Both the position numbers and the translations under genes were made by a program. 64,000 bases of DNA from positions 29,344-93,343 of the forward strand of contig MU006099.1 in the NCBI GenBank assembly GCA_010093705.1. Direction: 5' to 3'. Below, one piece after another: positions 46,544 through 57,781 of the stretch. Every line of letters starts with the position of its first letter. Position 1 is the stretch's first letter. This stretch comes from Patellaria atrata CBS 101060 (lineage: Eukaryota; Ascomycota; Dothideomycetes; Patellariales; Patellariaceae). The notes beneath the pieces were generated by a model, which worked only from the letters and a program-made list of their open reading frames with translations, had not been told where the DNA came from and made no database searches.

Positions 46544-48113
46544 ATGTCCGTCACCGCACAACTCAAGAGCCTTAGCTTAGACAACATCAATCCACATGTC
46601 AAGGAAGCCAAATATGCTGTTCGTGGAGAGCTTGCCGTACGTTCGGAGAAATATCGTGCCCAATTGAACAAAGGCGAGAAGGGAAACCTTCCTTTTGACA
46701 CCGTCATCTCCGCCAACATTGGTAACCCCCAACAGCTTGACCAAAAGCCTATCACCTTCTTCAGACAGGTTGCCAGTCTACTTGAGAATCCTCTGTTACT
46801 CGAAAAACCGGAGGTCCTGAAAGAGCACTTAGGATATAAGGACGATGTCATTGCGAGGGCACAGAAGTTGATAAAAGATGTCAAGAGTGTTGGAGCTTAC
46901 AGCCAAAGTCATGGAGCTCCGGCAATTAGACAAAGTGTAGCAGATTTCATTGAGCGTACGTAACCGAAGCGATATGTCGGACGGTTTATAGTCTGCTAAC
47001 GACTATTAGGACGAGACGGTTATCCATCGGACCCCGAGCATATCTATATGAGTGGAGGAGCCTCCTCTGGCGTGAATACTCTTCTACATATTATTTGCTC
47101 GAAACCCGAAACTGGCATCCTCATTCCGATCCCGCAATATCCTCTCTACACAGCCACTCTCGCCGTGCTTAACGCTCGATGTGTGCCATACTATCTCGAG
47201 GAGGGCAAGGGCTGGGGTACCGATTTGAACGCTATAAAGGAGTCTCTCGAAAAGGCTAAACAGGAGGGTACTGATGTGCGTGCTATCGCAGTTATCAACC
47301 CTGGCAATCCCACTGGTTCCACCTTGAGTCCCGAGGATATCACGGCGGTGCTCAAGTTCGCAGCGGAGGAGAAACTCGTCGTTATTGCTGATGAGGTGTA
47401 CCAGACCAATGTCTTTGCGGGATCTTTTGTGTCATTTAAGAAGGGCCTCCGAGATCTCCAGAAAGCTGAACCAGGTAAATATGATAACGTTGAACTTGCC
47501 TCTCTGCACAGCATCTCTAAAGGGATGGTTGGTGAGTGCGGTCACCGAGGAGGATATTTTGAGCTGGTCGGGTTTGATTCGGAGGTTGCTGCTGAGATAT
47601 ACAAGTTCATCAGCATCCAGCTCTGCCCACCTGTCATTGGTCAGTGTATTGTGGAGATGATGTGCAATCCCCCACGAGAAGGGGACCCTAGCTACGAGCT
47701 GTACCACAAGGAATACTATGGTATCTTTGAGGGACTGAAGAAGCGGGCGTTTGCTCTATATGATGCATTCGAAGAAATGGAGGGAGTAGAATGCCAGCCG
47801 CCTACAGTAAGTACGCAAATATCACCTGTCCAGCACTAAACTAATGTATCTCTCTTAGGGATCTATGTACCTATTCCCTACGATTCACGTCTCACCTAAA
47901 GCGGTGGAGGCGGCTAAATCGGAAGGACGTACACCAGACGAGTTTTACGTCTCCCGCTTACTAGATGCGACGGGTGTGTGTATGGTCCCAGGGTCAGGGT
48001 TCGGTCAGAAGGAGGGGACGCTGCACTTCAGAACTACATTCCTAGCACCGGGCACTGACTGGGTGGGCCGGATCACGAAGTTTCACAAGGAATTCATGGA
48101 TGAGTTCAGATAG
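46544..48113 (+). CDS. ALT1: Alanine aminotransferase (PLP-dependent, class I)
   Basis: Exons 46544-46955, 47010-47806 and 47859-48113 encode 487 residues. Family marks: GAYSQSHGAPAIRQSVADF, then YMSGGASSGV, then PIPQYPLY and INPGNPTGSTLS, then ADEVYQTNV, with the PLP Schiff-base Lys at about 308 in SISKGMVGECGHRGG. This set is specific for the alanine aminotransferase subgroup. It interconverts alanine plus 2-oxoglutarate with pyruvate plus glutamate. From this ATG there is no leader, so the product would be cytosolic; an upstream exon at 46096-46177 could add a mitochondrial leader. All intron phases agree. Confidence 0.95.
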
Positions 48114-49460
48114 TTCTAGGGCTGCATATGAGTGAACGATTATTTGTACAAGTATGTCGAGGTGAGAAACATTGACAGGGGATATCGTTTGGGCCAGTAA
48201 AAGGGTGGTACATGAATAGAACTCTTCTCTATCCGTTGTTCGTTCTCTGTGATTTGGCCGTACATTCGAATTGAAGGGTATATACCAAGTCCAATATGTG
48301 TCTTTAGTATCGGAGTACGCCGTGTACTCTACAGCTTTCAGCCTTACCTTTGACATCTACCAATCCATTCCAGTCGTCGAAACGGAACAGAACACATCTC
48401 CAAGGGACAAGCTAATAGTAACACCGAACCAGAGAAACTGAGCACAGCTCACAGTAATATCTTACACAACTGATACTCGCATCTACCTACCGGGAATCTT
48501 CTATACGGGTTCCCAGGTTACAGGAAATGACTGTGCGCTGACGGAGATTCTGGGTCGGACTCATGTGCCTTGCATTGTTTTTTCCGGACCAAGCCGTTGG
48601 AAGAGACGGCACGTGGGAGATGTAGTGAGAAGGGGGTTATGTTGGATGAAAGAATTAGAAATGATAGAAATATTCTATTGATCTGCCTTTGAAACGTTTG
48701 TGAATGTTGAGTAAGGAACCCTAAGCCATTTGTTAGGTTGAGGTTTGAAAAGGCTTTTCCGTCGCTCGGTTCGGGCTCGGCCGCTGCTCCCGAAAATATA
48801 ATTAGAATTAGACACATCCCAGCTCGACGCAGGAACCCTTTTGAACCTCATCCATACTCCAACATATCACTGCACACTATGGATGACTTGATCCATCTGG
48901 TCAATCTTCGAGAACATAATTAAGAGCTTCTTGCGCATGCAGCATCCGATTTTGGGTGCAAACACTCTACTTAGCGAGGCTATGATCTTTACCCGCCCCC
49001 AATGAGGCGCGTTTGGTGAACCGTGTCATCGTAAGTCTCTCCGGCGGACATATTCCTCAGGACCTGAACTCCTGAACAGTCCCGCGGACATCATGTAAGT
49101 TGATAGTAAACCAATAATCGTCCGTATCCAAACCTCGCGACTCGAGATGCAGGGCACGTTTCGTAAGTTTGGTCTTTTGTGAGTTGGTCGTCGCAGCAAT
49201 CCTGGTTGGCGAAGTCTCGTTACAGATCTTGTTTCACATTCTCTCCCTCTCCCACCCACGAATACAGCTGACCACTGTTAATCTTTCCGTATACAACCAT
49301 TCCTAGCTCTAGAAGCACAGATCCATATGTCTCCGCTGTTGTTCTTGCGCAAGTCTCGCGTCGGAGCTAGGGGGCCCTTCCTGTATCATTTTTTACCCCT
49401 TCATCTGCCACATGGTTTCCTGCTATAAGATTCAGAGCGCTCCTGCTCACCGCAAGAATT
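48114..49460. other. Intergenic, nothing recognised
   Basis: Short frames on both strands have no recognisable motif. The stretch just before 49461 is ordinary upstream sequence. Confidence 0.45.
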
Positions 49461-50840
49461 ATGTGTTCAAACAGACCAACCCGTTCTTCCTCACCAGATT
49501 TCATGGTTGACCTCACCCATCTTCCCTCTGGTTTCTCTTCTGCTACCCCAATTAAGATGTGGAGTTCGACATCACGACCTGTATCATCACATTCCATGGC
49601 ATCCAGCCACGGCTCAATCGCTTCCGTCGAAGATAAAGATAGTGCTCTCATGCAAAATAAGATGTGGAGTGCTGCAGCAAAGCCAACCGATATCTGGGCA
49701 TTACCCAGGAAACAAATAGACCCCATCCCCCGCCAGCTCCCTCCTTCAGCCCCTCTTTCGAGAAGAGACTCAAACTCCACCCAAGCCTCTCATATGTCAC
49801 GAAGAATCCTAACGGAAGATATGGAGATCCCCATGCATGATGACATGAAGACTCCAACCGTCCTAAAGAGACCATCTATCATACCGGAGGCTCCCCCATC
49901 CCCAAGCTTGACAGATCCATCCGAGGCCGAGGCTGAACCAGAAATGGCTCCAGCACCAACTACTTCAATGGCACCTGTCCCCATGAGGCAAGCGGCTCTT
50001 TCGATGGAACCCGCTCCCACCATGGAACGCGTTGTTTCAGTGGGATCTGCTCATTCCATGGAGTCCGCTGTTATGGTTGAGAGCGCCTCAGCTCCGGCAC
50101 TCCCAGTCGCAACTGGCCACCTTACTAAACAACTCCTCGCTCTCTTCTCCCAACTCACGGTGGTGGAAGCCGAGAAGCCCACCGTCATGGCCTCCGACTA
50201 CGCTGCGCTCCAAGCCCGTGTCGCCGCCCTCGAGACTGAAAAGGCTACTTGGGCTAAGCGCCAAGAGGCCATCTGGGCCCTCCGTGACGACGATGTTGCG
50301 AACCTCATCACCGTCCGCGGTCTCCTCGCCAAGGAGCGCCGTGAGCACGATGCCATGAAGCAGCTGCGTGAAGAGGACCTTGCTAACGTCTTGACCATCC
50401 GCGGAAAGCTCGCCGCCGCAACCCGCAAGTTGGACGCTATCAACGCGGCGCAAGCGACTCAAGCGTCCGCCGCATCGGGACATCCCCGCTCCGCCACCTC
50501 CGCTCGCCAGAGCCTCTCTGGCGACCTATGGCAGGTGGCTAAGAACGCGGCTCTGGAACAGCGACTGCTTGAGCTTGAGAGGGCGAACGCAGAGCTGAAG
50601 AGCAAAAAGATGGCCGAAGAGGCGATGGAAGCCGAGAAACCGGCACCAGGATCAGACAAGGACGTCATCAGCAGAATCGAGGCCATGTTCGACGATCACC
50701 TGCGCGCGAGAGAAAAGCTGGGCGCTAAGGTGCAGCAGCTGAGGAGCGAGAAGGAGGTGTTGCAGAAGGATTTGGCGAGGCTGGAGGATGTGAATGTGGA
50801 GTTGGAAGGCAAGGTCGAGAGATTACTGAGGAAGTGTTAG
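49461..50840 (+). CDS. Coiled-coil protein of unknown function with internal repeats
   Basis: A single uninterrupted frame of 459 codons, with no intron needed. I do not recognise the family. Residues 1-215 are rich in Ser, Pro, Met and Ala and look disordered; KMWSSTSRP and KMWSAAAKP (about residues 33 and 67) and several MEPAP/MESAV-type units are internal repeats. From about residue 220 the protein is helical and charged, with heptad-like spacing to the end (VQQLRSEKEVLQKDLARLEDV). Two consecutive ~26-residue units are clearly related: LRDDDVANLITVRGLLAKER and LREEDLANVLTIRGKLAAAT. GC-rich, strongly biased codons in the 3' half support real coding. There is no signal peptide or membrane segment. 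Probably a scaffold or structural coiled coil. Confidence 0.7.
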   Translation: MCSNRPTRSSSPDFMVDLTHLPSGFSSATPIKMWSSTSRPVSSHSMASSHGSIASVEDKDSALMQNKMWSAAAKPTDIWALPRKQIDPIPRQLPPSAPLSRRDSNSTQASHMSRRILTEDMEIPMHDDMKTPTVLKRPSIIPEAPPSPSLTDPSEAEAEPEMAPAPTTSMAPVPMRQAALSMEPAPTMERVVSVGSAHSMESAVMVESASAPALPVATGHLTKQLLALFSQLTVVEAEKPTVMASDYAALQARVAALETEKATWAKRQEAIWALRDDDVANLITVRGLLAKERREHDAMKQLREEDLANVLTIRGKLAAATRKLDAINAAQATQASAASGHPRSATSARQSLSGDLWQVAKNAALEQRLLELERANAELKSKKMAEEAMEAEKPAPGSDKDVISRIEAMFDDHLRAREKLGAKVQQLRSEKEVLQKDLARLEDVNVELEGKVERLLRKC

Positions 50841-52048
50841 ATTCATTGGTAGAGATTTGGGTCTTCGTGCATTTAGCTTGCGTGGGCGTTTTTTGGGTGA
50901 AAGTTGCATATACCTCGGGGTTGAATTGATGGGATAGATTGAAAGAGCTGGCTCGCTTCGTTGTTTGAACTTTGGACTTTGGACTTTTGGGGGTTTCTGT
51001 ATATTGATCTTGACACTACTACCATCTTCTATCCTGAGCTTAATAGGAAAAGCGTTTTCTTTTGTCGGAAATTTGTATAGTGCGTTTGTTTGCTTTTGTG
51101 TAGAACTACGGTTTTCCGAGTTGGTATTACAACAAAATACGACACTACAGGACATTTTCAAATCCAGAACTTTGCTTGTCTTACTTGCACATTATATTCC
51201 CAATCAGAATGATAGACTTGAATTCAACTCTCCATCTAGAACTCCAGTCTCTACATCCCTTTCCCACACCATCTGCAGACGCAATGCACGACTGGACCCT
51301 CACAGCCCAAAAGGAGCTAGCTCTCATAGAGGTACTTACACCGGAATTTCTTCCACAACCTCACATCCATCTTTCCCCCGGACAAATGACCACGAGCAAC
51401 GAGCCTCTTAAAATACCCCTGCCAGCTAAACCCCCGAGAAAAGGATAGGTAGGAAAGAAAGATGACCCGGCGGATATGACCGCTGCAGGCACCCGCCTCA
51501 TAGTTCCAGTTCTCGCGTACCACCAGAACCATCGCAAGAACTCGGTATACCCTTCCATGCACTACTGTAGTTCTCCTGCGTGTTTACACCGGAATCGATC
51601 AAAGCCGCTTGAGGGTCACCGAGGACTTGCCTGAATGGAGGCAGGAATCTGCAGTGGCGACTTGATCCGGATGTGGTCCGTTGTACAGCACTACCGTATC
51701 CGGCGATCTGCTCGTGCCACTTGAGTTCCAGAGGTCAGACGGATGTCGGCTTGAGTGCGTAACGTGACGGTGGGTTCGGCGGCCGTTGTGGGATGGATTT
51801 TCAGCTCGCGGGGCGAGGCTTTGGGGGATGGTATGGGATTACCAAGGAGGGGGAAGTATATAAGGGTAGGTAGAAGTAGGTGGAAAGAAAGATTCAATCT
51901 CATTCAAGTCGAGAAAATATAACAGTAGTATCACTCCCTCCCTCCTTTTCCATATCATCACTATACCACCTTTCTCCGTCAAGTCACACCTTCTCCCGCG
52001 TAAAAAAAAAAAGAAAAACTAAAAAAAAAAAAACAAAAAACCAGAATA
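50841..52048. other. Intergenic; possible small ORF and A-rich tract
   Basis: A plus-strand frame at 51209-51448 (starting MIDLNSTLHLELQ, ending LPAKPPRKG) is open and protein-like but unrecognised; I rate it as a weak candidate for a small gene. Just before the next gene, 52003-52041 is an A-rich tract with two runs of nine or more A, part of the 5' leader of that gene. Confidence 0.4.
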
Positions 52049-52602
52049 ATGCATTTCTCACTCTCCCTCTCCCATCTGCTTCTCCTTGCTCCCCTCGCTC
52101 TCGCCTCTCCGGTCTCCGAACCTGTCCATACACTGGCTGAGCGCGCCGTGTCTTGCACCGCCGTCGGCACGGGGAGCTCATGCACCACGTCCCTCACGCG
52201 GTACGGCTGCGCGACGACGAATACGAATCAGTGCTCCGCTGTTGGGACCGTGGCGCCGGGGAGCCAGGTCAGCATTGGGTGTTATGTGTTTGGGGAGACG
52301 GTGAATGGGTATTCGTGAGTTGAATTTTCTGCTTTTCTGGGGACACTGACGAGGGGGTGATTGGGGGTTGTACGGTACTGTACAAAGGGGGGAGGGGAAG
52401 GTGGATGGGATGTGCTAGAACTGTGGATAGGGGTACTGGAGTGGAAGGCTAACGTGGGAGGCAGGATGTGGTATAGGTTGAATCCGAACGGGAATGGCTA
52501 TATGCCAGCTGCGTTCTTTTCCACCAGTGAGTTGTTTCGGTTCTGGTTGCGGATATGGGGGGCTGATGTTTCGCAGGTTGCAGCGGTATTCCGCCTTGCT
52601 AG
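52049..52602 (+). CDS. Small secreted cysteine-rich protein
   Basis: Exons 52049-52314, 52465-52526 and 52577-52602 encode 117 residues. The unspliced first frame stops early (GYS-stop); splicing at TC|GTGAGT and ACCA|GTGAGT restores a longer product and adds MWYRLNPNGNGYMPAAFFST and the ending SCSGIPPC. Residues 1-19 form a clear signal peptide (leucine-rich core, then ALASP). The mature protein has seven Cys and a pattern of GC-YVFGETVNGY-WYRL-GYMPAAFF, resembling small bacterial-SH3-like secreted proteins of ascomycetes. It is expected outside the cell; a role as an effector or cell-wall-associated protein is only a guess. The final Cys-containing exon is very short and would easily be missed. 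Confidence 0.72.
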
Positions 52603-53227
52603 AGGCGTTGGGGGTTGTACTGGACCGTTTTGTGGCACGTCTGATGGGGGATGATGTGGTCTGGAAAAGGACTAAACTTGAGAGTCTTGGGGTGGTGAAT
52701 GGAGAGATAGGGATGAGGAAGGTATGGTGGGGATCATGAATGGCTGCCCATGGGCCTGGTTCGATTCAAACCTACTTAGACTGTGGAATCTATGCTTTGA
52801 TGCAGCAGTTTTATCCCAATATTGAACTGATATTCTAATGCCTATCCATCCCCTGAATAACTTCCTTCAGTTATTGGTATTTGGGTTTGAGATCGCCACA
52901 AGCACCGTACATCTAAATACGTAAGTAATTGCGCGTCCTAGAACTTGAACCGTACAACCTTGTAAGATTTAATGATAGTCTGGAGTTGACAGTAAATATA
53001 TATGCACAGAAAATGTACAGCTACGGTAGGAGTGCTTCAGCACAAAAGCCGTAGATCTCCCGATGCGTCATACTGTACTTTCAGCTCCAGCAAAGCTCAG
53101 ATATAAGTCGATGTACCATCCAAGGAGTATTATTATGATTTGAGGTCACAATACTCCTTTCTAGACGGAAATATTGCGTTGTGAAGGGCGAGATTTAAGC
53201 TGCTCATCGTGTCTCGACCCTTACAAT
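52603..53227. other. Intergenic, nothing recognised
   Basis: 3' flank of the secreted protein gene and promoter of the transporter. An in-frame ATG at 53174 could extend the transporter by 18 codons; see that entry. Confidence 0.45.
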
Positions 53228-54928
53228 ATGGCCCCATTATCGGATCAAGTGGACGAGCAGCGACCTCTCCTGTCCAATACGGGTCAAAATCAAGACAATG
53301 GCACAATTGAAAGACAAGAAGCACCCAATGGCACTACTGATGATGGGACACCTATTGCTGATGAACCTAATACAGCGAGGCTAATACTGGTGATGGGCTC
53401 GGTCTGGATTGGTGTATTTCTAGCAGCTCTGGGTATCAAGTGATAAATCCTACTAGTGGGATATAGTCATACTGATAGATATACAGATGCAACAATAGTA
53501 GCCACGCTCAGTGCTCCAATATCCAATTCCTTCCACTCATTTAGTCTTCTCTCATGGCTAGCTACCGCCTACCTGATTGCGAACGCTGCCCTCCAGCCCT
53601 TAAGTGGACGGCTTACAGACATCTTCTCCCGTCGTACGGGTCTTGTCTTTTCCAATATCTTCTTCGCAGCAGGCACTTTGATCTGTGGTCTTGCTCAAAC
53701 GGAATGGGTTATCATATTCGGGAGAGTAATAGCTGGGATGGGTGGAGGAGGACTGTTCACGATATCCACATTTGTAGCGTCCGACCTGGTTCCATTGCGC
53801 AAGAGAGGTCTATGGCAAGGATTCGGAAACCTTGCTTACGGGGTGGGTAGCGGACTGGGTGGTGTATACGGAGGCTGGATTAATGATCAGCTGAATTGGC
53901 GACTGGCATTTCTGATTCAAGTACCGTTCATCGTGGCATCCGGGATCGTCGTATGGTTCACAGTAGACATCCCCGTCAAAGAAACCAACAAGTCCCGAAT
54001 CCGCCGCGTAGATTTCCTAGGCGCCTTCACCCTCGTCCTAACCCTCGTCCTCCTTCTAATCGGTCTAAATTCCGGCGGAAACATCGTCCCCTGGACCCAC
54101 CCCCTCGTCCTCACCAGTCTCCCACTCTCCCTCATCTGTCTAGGCGCATTCATCTACATCGAAGACCGCATAGCTTCCGAGCCCGTCATCCCCGTCCGCC
54201 TCCTCCTCAACCGCACAGTCCTCTCCGCCTGCCTAACAAACTGGTTCACAACAATGGCCGTCTTCGCCCTCCTCTACTACGTCCCGATCTTCTACCAAAT
54301 CCGCGGCTTCTCCGCCACACAAGCGGGCTTGCGCATCGCGCCCCTCACCGCCGGCGCCGCCATCGGCTCCCTCGGCTCCGGCCTCATCATGAAAGCAACA
54401 GGCCGCTACTACGTCCTCAGCAACGTGACTGAAGCCGTCGGCGTCCTCGCCTGCGGTCTCATCGCCGGTCTCCTCAACTTCAACGCCTCAGACGGCCTCC
54501 CGATCCTGTATTTTTGCCTCGGCGGCTTCGCATACGGGTCTATGCTCACCATCACCCTGCTCGCGCTCATCGCGGCCGTGGACCATACGCACCAAGCCGT
54601 CATCACGTCGGCTTCTTACGCTTTCCGCTCTACCGGTAGCACGATCGGTATCACGCTTGCCAGTGCCGTGTTTCAGAACGTGCTGAAGAGGGAACTGTGG
54701 GCGAAATTTGCCGGGCGGAAACACGCGGCGGAGATTATCGCCCGCTTGAGGGATAGTATTAGTGAGATTGAGAATGTTCCGTCGGAGTGGAGGGATGGGG
54801 TTATGAGGGCGTATATGGATGCCCTCAGGGATGTGTGGTTTTTGGTCCTCGGCCTCGCCGCGTTCGGAGCATTGTGTAGTCTGTTTATGAGGGAGCATAC
54901 GTTGCATACGAATTTGGCGAGGAAGTAA
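53228..54928 (+). CDS. MFS transporter, VBA/DHA2-like (vacuolar basic amino acid type)
   Basis: Exons 53228-53432 and 53487-54928 encode 548 residues. A polar N-terminal tail of about 55 residues (with EQRPLLS, a dileucine-like sequence) precedes the first membrane helix (ILVMGSVWIGVFLAAL). The junction gives ALDATIVATLSAPIS, the DHA2 signature after helix 1, followed by the loop GRLTDIFSRR and GRVIAGMGGGGLFT. I expect 12-14 helices. The closest families are VBA basic amino acid transporters of the vacuole and related fungal multidrug proton antiporters; the dileucine-like tail favours a vacuolar location. Substrate is unproven. A start at 53174 would add 18 residues, but 53228 matches the usual acidic tail better. 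Confidence 0.88.
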
Positions 54929-55395
54929 AAGGCCTTTGGGCTGTGCTGTTAGGTCCAAGTGTCGCGATTGGCGAATGGGTGGAATGGAGTCGGCGCGATT
55001 GCAGGGGGGTGTGTTTTGTATCATGGACTTAGTGTATATATGATGAATGAAATTAGGATTTTCTTTCGGTGAGCATGTTCTTCTGCTCTTGTGTGCATGT
55101 ACATTATGCATGATGGAGATCTCAACCATGTGCTGTTCAGTACAGTACAATACGGTACGAGCTAGCTGTATCTAAACTCAAATCGTCCGCTCAAGGGGCT
55201 AATATACGGTATATCTAGACGTAAATCTTCCATATGTACTGTACAACTACGACCTAAAGCCCTCCAGTTATACCGAGCATGCAGCCAATCTCCGTAGACC
55301 ATTCGTAAGAAAAAACTTAGGTATACGAAGAGCACTCACTCCACCACCAACGCCCAGATCGAAGCAAAGAACGACTCAAAACACCACCAACGCAC
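54929..55395. other. Intergenic, convergent
   Basis: Lies between the 3' ends of the transporter and of the PAP2 gene. It contains several GTAC-rich short patches (for example TACAGTACAATACGGTAC near 55140). No gene recognised. Confidence 0.5.
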
Positions 55396-56655
55396 TTACT
55401 GCCCCCTCCCCCCACTCAACTCTAACCCCTCCTCATCCTCGACATCCTCTAACTCAAACTCCTCCACCTCCCTAAGACCCCTTTCCTCATCCTTCCTCCC
55501 CCGCATCCCCCCAACCCCCTCCGCCGGATTAGCGAACGGAACCTCACACCCTCTCCCCCTCAATCCGGGATAATATCTTCCATACACATATCTCGCAACC
55601 GCGAACCCCAATGCGCTCCCCGCCACAACATCATAGACGTCGTGTCTGTAGTCCTCGCAGCGGGATATCGCGATGAGCGCCGCTGCCAACATGGGGGCCA
55701 GTGCGAAGAGCGCGCCAGAGAGATCGGGGCGAGGCCGGAAGACGTGCAGTTGTCCGGACAGGAAGAGGGAGAGGTAGCCCAGCCCGCTGAAGGCGAAGGA
55801 GGAGTGCCCGGAGGGGAAGGAGCGCCAGCCGTCGTGGAGGATGTGCGTGGAGGGGGCGGTGCAGATGGTGTGGGTTACGAGGGTATGCGGGGGGGTGGAG
55901 AGGGACTGCTGGGGTTAGTGAATGGGCTGTGGGGTATGGGCAGTGGAAAGTAAAGGGGGGGCATACTGGTTGGCAGCGGGCGATTAGGTCGGGGCGGGGA
56001 CGGCCGACGGCATTTTTGATGATCTAAGGGGTTTAGGGGTGCGGGTTCTTGGGAAAGGAGAGGAGACGTACGTCGGTTATGAAGGAGGTTAGGAGGAGGC
56101 TGTGGGGATATCAATTTAGGACTTTTTCTTTTTTTTTCTTTGGGGGGGGGGAGGGGAGGTTATATGTTAAGTACCTTATAAATAGGCCTAGTATGGTGAC
56201 GTGCGCTTTATGTACGTCGAAGCGGAATATAGCTGCCCAGAGTGCTATGATCAGGAGGGGGAATGCGCCTGCGTATATGAAGAGCCATGCTGGGCCGAAC
56301 CATTAGTGGTGAGATTCCTTTAGGGGTGGGATTGCGTTCTGTGACTGTATGTACCCACTGAGACCCGTTCGACTTCCGCATGGGGGTATTGGAGGTTTAT
56401 ATTGTCTAGGGAGAACATGCGGTGGAATGGTTCGACGAAGAATAGAATCTAGTGCAAGCGATCAGACGAGATATCGCAACTAAACGCCTGGGAATACGGA
56501 CGAGCATGTATGCTACGAGGAGTACAGTGAGGCCTATGTAGTCGGAAGCATATGATCGCTGGGAGTACGTTAGCTGGGGAGTGTCCTAAGAAGTATGGAT
56601 TTCAAGCAACTGGTACGTACGTGCCAATACCTTGCGACTGACGCAAGCAGCCCAT
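55396..56655 (-). CDS. PAP2-family lipid phosphate phosphatase (DPP1/LPP1 type)
   Basis: Seven exons fit: about 56655-56617, 56558-56502, 56448-56355, 56289-56175, 56099-56072, 56023-55967 and 55908-55396, giving about 300 residues with consistent phases. The three PAP2 motifs are present: KNAVGRPRPD, PSGHSSFAFSG and SRCEDYRHDVYDV, with the catalytic His pair. Membrane helices lie around DYIGLTVLLVAYML, AWLFIYAGAFPLLIIALW and the segments around the motifs (about six in all). Family enzymes dephosphorylate phosphatidate, diacylglycerol pyrophosphate and lysophosphatidate in vacuolar or Golgi membranes. The first exon (MGCLRQSQ...) and its donor are uncertain. The C-terminal tail is acidic. 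Confidence 0.88.
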
Positions 56656-56930
56656 TTTGGGAAGTTAGACCTAATGGTCTAGCCATCATAATTTATATTC
56701 AAGTCATCTCTGACCGCTTGAAAATTGCGCGGGAGAACATAGTGTCAAATTGAAGTTAGAAGTTAGAACTACAAGTCTCTACTAGTTGTGGCCCGTGCTC
56801 AGAGCTATACTTGAGCTGTTCAGTCCTCATTCTCGCCGTACTGTTAACAGCATCAACCTGCCTGTTGAAGAAAACCGCTGTGGGTAAAATCATTTCAGAA
56901 TCTAGATGATTCCGCCCTTATAGCCTCATC
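56656..56930. promoter_or_regulatory. Divergent promoter, PAP2 phosphatase / MED7
   Basis: A 275-base spacer between two oppositely directed start codons. No specific site recognised. Confidence 0.45.
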
Positions 56931-57781
56931 ATGGCGGAAGAGGGTCAGGGCCAAGTACTCTCGACCGCATTTCCTGCTCCTCCGCCCTTCTACAAGCACT
57001 TCACTGCGGAAAACCTCAAACGGGTTAAAGAGGCCAAAAGCACGGCGAAACCCAACAAGAGCGAAGGGAGTGAGAACAATGGCAACGATGAATCCTCCAC
57101 CTCTGGCATCCTTAGTCTCCCACCAGAGCTCCGCTACATGATCCCACCAGAGCCCCCAGCAAATGGGAAATACACGCTGTTTGGACGTCCCTACGATGTA
57201 CGTGTGTTTACACCATGTCACATGCGCTGTAGAAAAAAAAAATCGGACGCTGATATCGATTCCAGATCAACGAAACGCTAGGATCGCTAGAAGATGCTGG
57301 AGTAGAGCAGCTCTTCCCGTCCCAACCAGACGACACCGCAGAGGGTGGCAGTGACGTGCACGCGGAATGGACCTTTGATCGAGCGGTCTATCTGAAGCGC
57401 ATGGCGCGCTCGATTCTCATGAACTTTCTCGAGCTAGTTGGTCTCCTTGCCATCGACCCGGAAGCGGCGGTTAAGAAGCTCGAGGACTTTCGCGTGCTGT
57501 TCGTCAATGCGCACCATTTGATCAATGAATACCGTCCGCATCAGGCGCGGGAGACTTTGATATTGCTGCTGGAAAAACAGCTGAAGATGATGAAGGATGA
57601 GACGGAGGGGATTAGTAGGATGAGGGTACAGATCGATGATATGTTAGAGAAGTTTAGTAAGGATGATGTGGAGCCGTTAGATGAGACATATCTACCGCAG
57701 AAGAAGGTATCCCCGCAGACTATCAGGCAGAGACGTGAGAAAGCGATATGGCAAGCGCTTAATGAGGAGATGAGCTTATGA
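56931..57781 (+). CDS. MED7: Mediator complex subunit 7
   Basis: Exons 56931-57197 and 57266-57781 encode 260 residues. The N-terminal motif AFPAPPPFYKHFTAENLKR and ELRYMIPPEPPANGKYTLFG are the MED7 hallmark that packs against MED31, and the C-terminal part (NFLELVGLLAIDPE, then LRVLFVNAHHLINEYRPHQA-type sequence, then LEKQLKMM) is the coiled-coil half that pairs with MED21. MED7 is a middle-module subunit linking transcription factors to RNA polymerase II in the nucleus. The intron contains an A8 run. Phase 0 at the junction and the length fit the family (about 220-270). Confidence 0.95.

Noticed and set aside
52741-52785. GGTTCGATTC motif resembling a tRNA B box
   Set aside because: No matching acceptor stem, D arm or anticodon arm can be folded around it.
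53174-53227. Upstream in-frame ATG as the transporter start
   Set aside because: It adds 18 Cys-containing residues unlike the usual acidic tail of the family; the second ATG was preferred, though this is not certain.
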